Shown here: piece after piece, positions 5,184 through 7,420 of the stretch
Position numbering within the stretch: position 1 is the first letter of the stretch
Layout: each line of letters begins with the position of its first letter
Assembly: GCA_041664965.1 (NCBI GenBank)
Contig: JBAYJT010000057.1
Coordinates: forward strand, 1 to 7,420
Direction of reading: 5' to 3'
DNA length: 7,420 nucleotides
Source of the DNA: JBAYJT01 sp041664965
GTDB taxonomy: Bacteria; Pseudomonadota; Gammaproteobacteria; UBA9339
The notes under the pieces: model-generated
What the model was told of the DNA's origin: nothing
Databases searched by the model: none
The model's input: the letters and a program-made list of their open reading frames with translations, nothing else
Position numbers and translations under genes: made by a program

Positions 5184-7420
5184 ATGCAAAATTTCAATCA
5201 ATCCCCAGAAAAGCCCGTCCAAAACCTTAGCGAACAAAATGTAGGTAAAAAAGGAAGATCCCCACTTCATTTGGCTTCCGCAACCGGTGACTTCGATATG
5301 GCTCAACGATTGATTGCTAATAATCCTGAACTGGTGAATTTGCCGGACAACTATGGAGAGTTGCCACTCCACTTTGCTTGCGCAAACAACCACTTCCCAC
5401 TAGCTGAACTTTTGATTAAGCGTGGTGCTCTGGTGAATTTGCAGGCTAAAAATGGAATGACGCCCCTTTATCTTGCTTGCCAAAATGGTCACCACGAAGT
5501 GGCTCAATTATTGATTAACCATGGTGCTCTGGTGCATTTCCAGGATACAAACAAACTTTCAGCACTTTATGTCGCTTGCGATGGAAAACACTTCAAAGCA
5601 GCTCAGGTAGTAGCTAATAATAGTAATAAAGAGGAAGTGAATTTGTGTGATATACATAAATGTTCACCACTTTTTATTGCTTGCCAACATGGTGACTACG
5701 AAATGGCTAAACTATTGCTTGAACGTGGTGCTGAGGTAAATTCGCAGGATAAAGGTGGACAGTCGCCACTTTTATTTGCTTGTGCATCCGGCTGCGACAA
5801 ATTGGTTAACCTATTGATTGCTAATCATGCTGATGTGCATTTGCAGGATATGCGCGGACGTTCAGCACTTTATGTCGCTTGCGCAAATGGCCACTACGAA
5901 GTGTTCAAAATTATATATAGTGCTGGAAGTTATCTTATTGATTCCCCCGAACGAGTGCGTGCACTTAGATTAGCGAAAGCCAATCATCAGACTGACATTG
6001 TCAATTTCTTATTAGATCCAAATAACGCCACACCCGCACCGGCACAACAACGAGGGTCTTCTTCGTCTACGTCTACTCCGTCAGTTCCTCCATTTACTAC
6101 TACGCCTCCACCTACTTCTAGCAGTCCTTCTCCAGAAGCTCAAGAAGGAACTCCAACTGCTCAAACTACGGAAAAAGAAAAGAAAAGTCGGAGAGCTCAA
6201 AAACGTGCTAATCAGAGATTAGCCAAATCCATTCTAAACGCTAATGAAGAACCTGTGGCAGCACAACAAAGCGGTTCTTCTTCGTCTTCGTCCATATCTA
6301 CTCCGTCAGTTTTTCCATTTACTACCACTCCATCTTCAGGTTCTAGCAGTACCTCTAGCTCTTCTAGTACAGTTTCGAGTAGTACTTCTAGCTCTTCTTC
6401 TACTGTAACTACTACTCCACCATCTCCTTCTAGCAGCCCTTCTCCAGAAGCTCAAAAAGGAGTCCAAACTACTCCAGCCCCAAAAAAAACTCAGGAAGAA
6501 CAATGGCAAGGACAACCAATACCGAAAGGAGAAAAAACTCAAAATAGCCCTGCTACCGCCACACTTGAGACAACAACAAAAATAGCTTCTTCGGCTACGC
6601 CAGCTGCATTCACTGCAACTCCTGCACCATCTCCAACTGGTGAACCTAGTTTGGGAAGTGGGTCATCATCTAGTTCTGAATCATCGTCTAGCTCAGAAAG
6701 AACGATGACAAACATGAAAGAAGTGAAGTCTAGGTGCGAAGCCAGGCTACGTATTAATCCCAACGATGTGACGTTTATTGGCTTTCTTGGTATGGCATTA
6801 AGACATTTAGGTGATAAAGAAGGAGCTCGACGTCAATATATGAGAGCAATAGAACTTAATCCACAATGTGCAGGAGCTCTTAGCGGTTTAGGAGATTTTT
6901 CATTCGATTCCCAAAATCTGGAGGACGCCTATACTTACTTCAAGCGAGCAAAAGAAGCTGCACCAGAAGTGCCAATTGCTCACTACAATTTGGGAAAGGT
7001 ATGTAAAGCATTAGGTCACTTCGAGGAAGCTATTACACACTATCAGTTTTTAATTGATAAGGACAATGTCCAATATTTTGATATAGAACCGGGCGATGAT
7101 ATGCAATGTTTTGCTATGGCTCAGGACGATTTAAAATTTTGTCAAACTCAGTTGCGCCTAAATGCAACTAGCTCAGCTAGTGCTACTCCATCTTCAGGTT
7201 CTAGCAATACCTCTAGCTCTTCTACTACAGTTTCGAGTAGTACTTCTAGTTCTTCTACTACAACTACTACTCCACCATCTCCTTCTAGCAGCCCTTGTCC
7301 AGAAGCTCAAGAAGGAACTCCAACTGATCAAGATACAAAAGAAGAACAGGAAAGATTACGGAAAGTAAAAAACGCTGAAAAACATGCTAGACGGAAACTA
7401 GCTAAGAAAAACAAGCAGAA
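5184..7420 (+). CDS. Large ankyrin-repeat / TPR protein with Ser/Thr/Pro-rich modules, candidate secreted effector (3' end outside window)
   Basis: An open frame of 745 codons without a stop reaches the window end. The ATG at 5184 has GAGG at 5176-5179. The short N-terminus has no signal peptide or membrane segment. Ankyrin repeats follow at about 23-54, 55-88, 89-121, 122-156, 157-189, 190-222 and 223-255, with a degenerate cap at 256-278; cores such as TPLYLACQNGHHEVAQLLI (93-111) are typical. Residues 287-505 are Ser/Thr/Pro-rich with a basic helix at 329-348 (KEKKSRRAQKR at 330-340). Three TPR units of exactly 34 residues lie at 527-560, 561-594 and 595-628. A third Ser/Thr/Pro module (661-716) and a second charged helix (719-745) end the visible part. 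Ankyrin and TPR domains bind proteins; no catalytic domain is seen. Export by a type IV system into a host is inferred from architecture alone, and the C-terminus where such a signal would sit is missing. Confidence 0.93.
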   Translation, partial: MQNFNQSPEKPVQNLSEQNVGKKGRSPLHLASATGDFDMAQRLIANNPELVNLPDNYGELPLHFACANNHFPLAELLIKRGALVNLQAKNGMTPLYLACQNGHHEVAQLLINHGALVHFQDTNKLSALYVACDGKHFKAAQVVANNSNKEEVNLCDIHKCSPLFIACQHGDYEMAKLLLERGAEVNSQDKGGQSPLLFACASGCDKLVNLLIANHADVHLQDMRGRSALYVACANGHYEVFKIIYSAGSYLIDSPERVRALRLAKANHQTDIVNFLLDPNNATPAPAQQRGSSSSTSTPSVPPFTTTPPPTSSSPSPEAQEGTPTAQTTEKEKKSRRAQKRANQRLAKSILNANEEPVAAQQSGSSSSSSISTPSVFPFTTTPSSGSSSTSSSSSTVSSSTSSSSSTVTTTPPSPSSSPSPEAQKGVQTTPAPKKTQEEQWQGQPIPKGEKTQNSPATATLETTTKIASSATPAAFTATPAPSPTGEPSLGSGSSSSSESSSSSERTMTNMKEVKSRCEARLRINPNDVTFIGFLGMALRHLGDKEGARRQYMRAIELNPQCAGALSGLGDFSFDSQNLEDAYTYFKRAKEAAPEVPIAHYNLGKVCKALGHFEEAITHYQFLIDKDNVQYFDIEPGDDMQCFAMAQDDLKFCQTQLRLNATSSASATPSSGSSNTSSSSTTVSSSTSSSSTTTTTPPSPSSSPCPEAQEGTPTDQDTKEEQERLRKVKNAEKHARRKLAKKNKQ
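5250..6017 (+). repeat. Ankyrin-repeat coding array (about 7 units plus cap)
   Basis: The repeat unit is mostly 99 bases (33 residues). Unit 4 (residues 122-156) is 35 residues and poorly conserved in its second helix. Units 4 and 7 share an identical 22-base stretch at 5559-5580 and 5862-5883, 303 bases apart, which points to recent duplication or sequence homogenisation between units. Several units end with GCTxxGGTGxATTTxCAGGA-like DNA. Confidence 0.9.
6042..6260 (+). repeat. Ser/Thr/Pro module 1 with basic helix
   Basis: Residues 287-359. The module starts at GCACAACAA (6042) and ends where the same bases recur at 6261, a period of 219 bases or 73 codons. It carries the STPSV box, the SPSPEAQEGTPT box (DNA 6120-6158) and the basic helix. 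Module 2 shares its first half and module 3 shares its second half. Confidence 0.8.
6261..6455 (+). repeat. Ser/Thr/Pro module 2
   Basis: Begins like module 1 (AQQ, poly-Ser, STPSV, PFTTTP) and then contains a Ser/Thr-rich insertion. The part 6327-6455 (129 bases) is nearly identical to 7185-7310 in module 3 apart from one extra codon and a few substitutions. In this copy the SPSPEAQ box is followed by KGVQTTP, not by the basic helix, and leads toward the TPR domain through a further Ser/Thr/Pro-rich stretch. Confidence 0.8.
6762..7067 (+). other. TPR domain coding segment (three 34-residue units)
   Basis: Residues 527-628 split into three units of exactly 34 residues, each ending near an Asn-Pro, Ala-Pro or Asp-Asn turn. 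Consensus positions are visible: Leu-Gly...Ala-Leu-Arg-His-Leu-Gly-Asp and Tyr..Ala-Ile-Glu-Leu-Asn-Pro in unit 1; Ala-Leu..Leu-Gly-Asp and Ala-Tyr..Phe-Lys-Arg-Ala in unit 2; and His-Tyr-Asn-Leu-Gly-Lys...Ala-Leu-Gly-His-Phe-Glu-Glu-Ala-Ile in unit 3. Three units are the usual minimum for a peptide-binding groove. The segment sits between two copies of the Ser/Thr/Pro module. Confidence 0.88.
7185..7420 (+). repeat. Ser/Thr/Pro module 3 with basic helix (truncated by window edge)
   Basis: 7185-7310 repeats 6327-6455, and the box at 7284-7325 repeats 6117-6158, with one Ser to Cys change (SPCPEAQ, Cys706). As in module 1, a strongly charged helix follows (residues 719-745, with ARRKLAKKNK near the end). 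The sequence stops mid-codon at the window end. Confidence 0.8.

Noticed and set aside
5163..5393. Minus-strand frame of 76 codons over the start of the ankyrin gene
   Set aside because: Antisense to the first ankyrin units, which are clearly coding on the plus strand.
5250..6017. Ankyrin array considered as a CRISPR or non-coding tandem repeat
   Set aside because: The repeat spacing is a multiple of three, the units diverge at the protein level as ankyrin repeats do, and the frame is open throughout.
6336..6763. Minus-strand frames of 68 and 74 codons, rich in Ser/Arg or Asp
   Set aside because: They mirror the Ser/Thr-rich coding strand of the ankyrin/TPR gene; low-complexity codons keep the opposite strand free of stops.
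7162..7368. Plus-strand frame of 68 codons rich in Leu/Gln
   Set aside because: It is a shifted reading of the Ser/Thr codons in module 3; the main frame continues unbroken through it.

Overview
The window looks like a stretch of chromosome from an AT-rich, host-associated gammaproteobacterium, most likely of the Legionellales (Coxiella/Legionella/Berkiella/Rickettsiella-like). This is an inference from three things: an E. coli-type ileS-lspA pair, mevalonate-pathway GHMP kinases (unusual in gammaproteobacteria, known in Coxiella and Legionella), and a large eukaryote-like ankyrin/TPR protein of the kind these bacteria often export into host cells. No marker gene fixes the genus.

Left part (1-4913, all minus strand, transcribed right to left). 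The order is ileS (isoleucyl-tRNA synthetase), lspA (lipoprotein signal peptidase, overlapping ileS by 8 bp), a 94-bp gap, a mevalonate kinase-like GHMP kinase, and a second GHMP kinase that overlaps the first by 20 bp and runs off the left edge. ileS and lspA are housekeeping genes for translation and lipoprotein maturation. The two kinases belong to isoprenoid precursor synthesis and occupy the place where fkpB and ispH often follow lspA in other gammaproteobacteria.

Middle (4914-5183). This divergent intergenic region of 270 bp is rich in signals. It holds a candidate ileS promoter (minus strand), an overlapping plus-strand promoter, a 14-bp palindrome between them, and a 10-codon mini-ORF with a perfect Shine-Dalgarno enclosed by an 8-bp inverted repeat. 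A proximal promoter with an extended -10 and CTTAA-type direct half-sites lies just before the ankyrin gene.

Right part (5184-7420, plus strand). One uninterrupted reading frame of at least 745 codons runs off the right edge. It encodes about seven to eight ankyrin repeats, then low-complexity Ser/Thr/Pro modules with a basic helix, then three exact 34-residue TPR units, then a further copy of the Ser/Thr/Pro plus basic-helix module. It has no signal peptide or membrane segment. It is the most interesting object here: a modular, internally duplicated, effector-like scaffold protein whose C-terminus lies outside the window.
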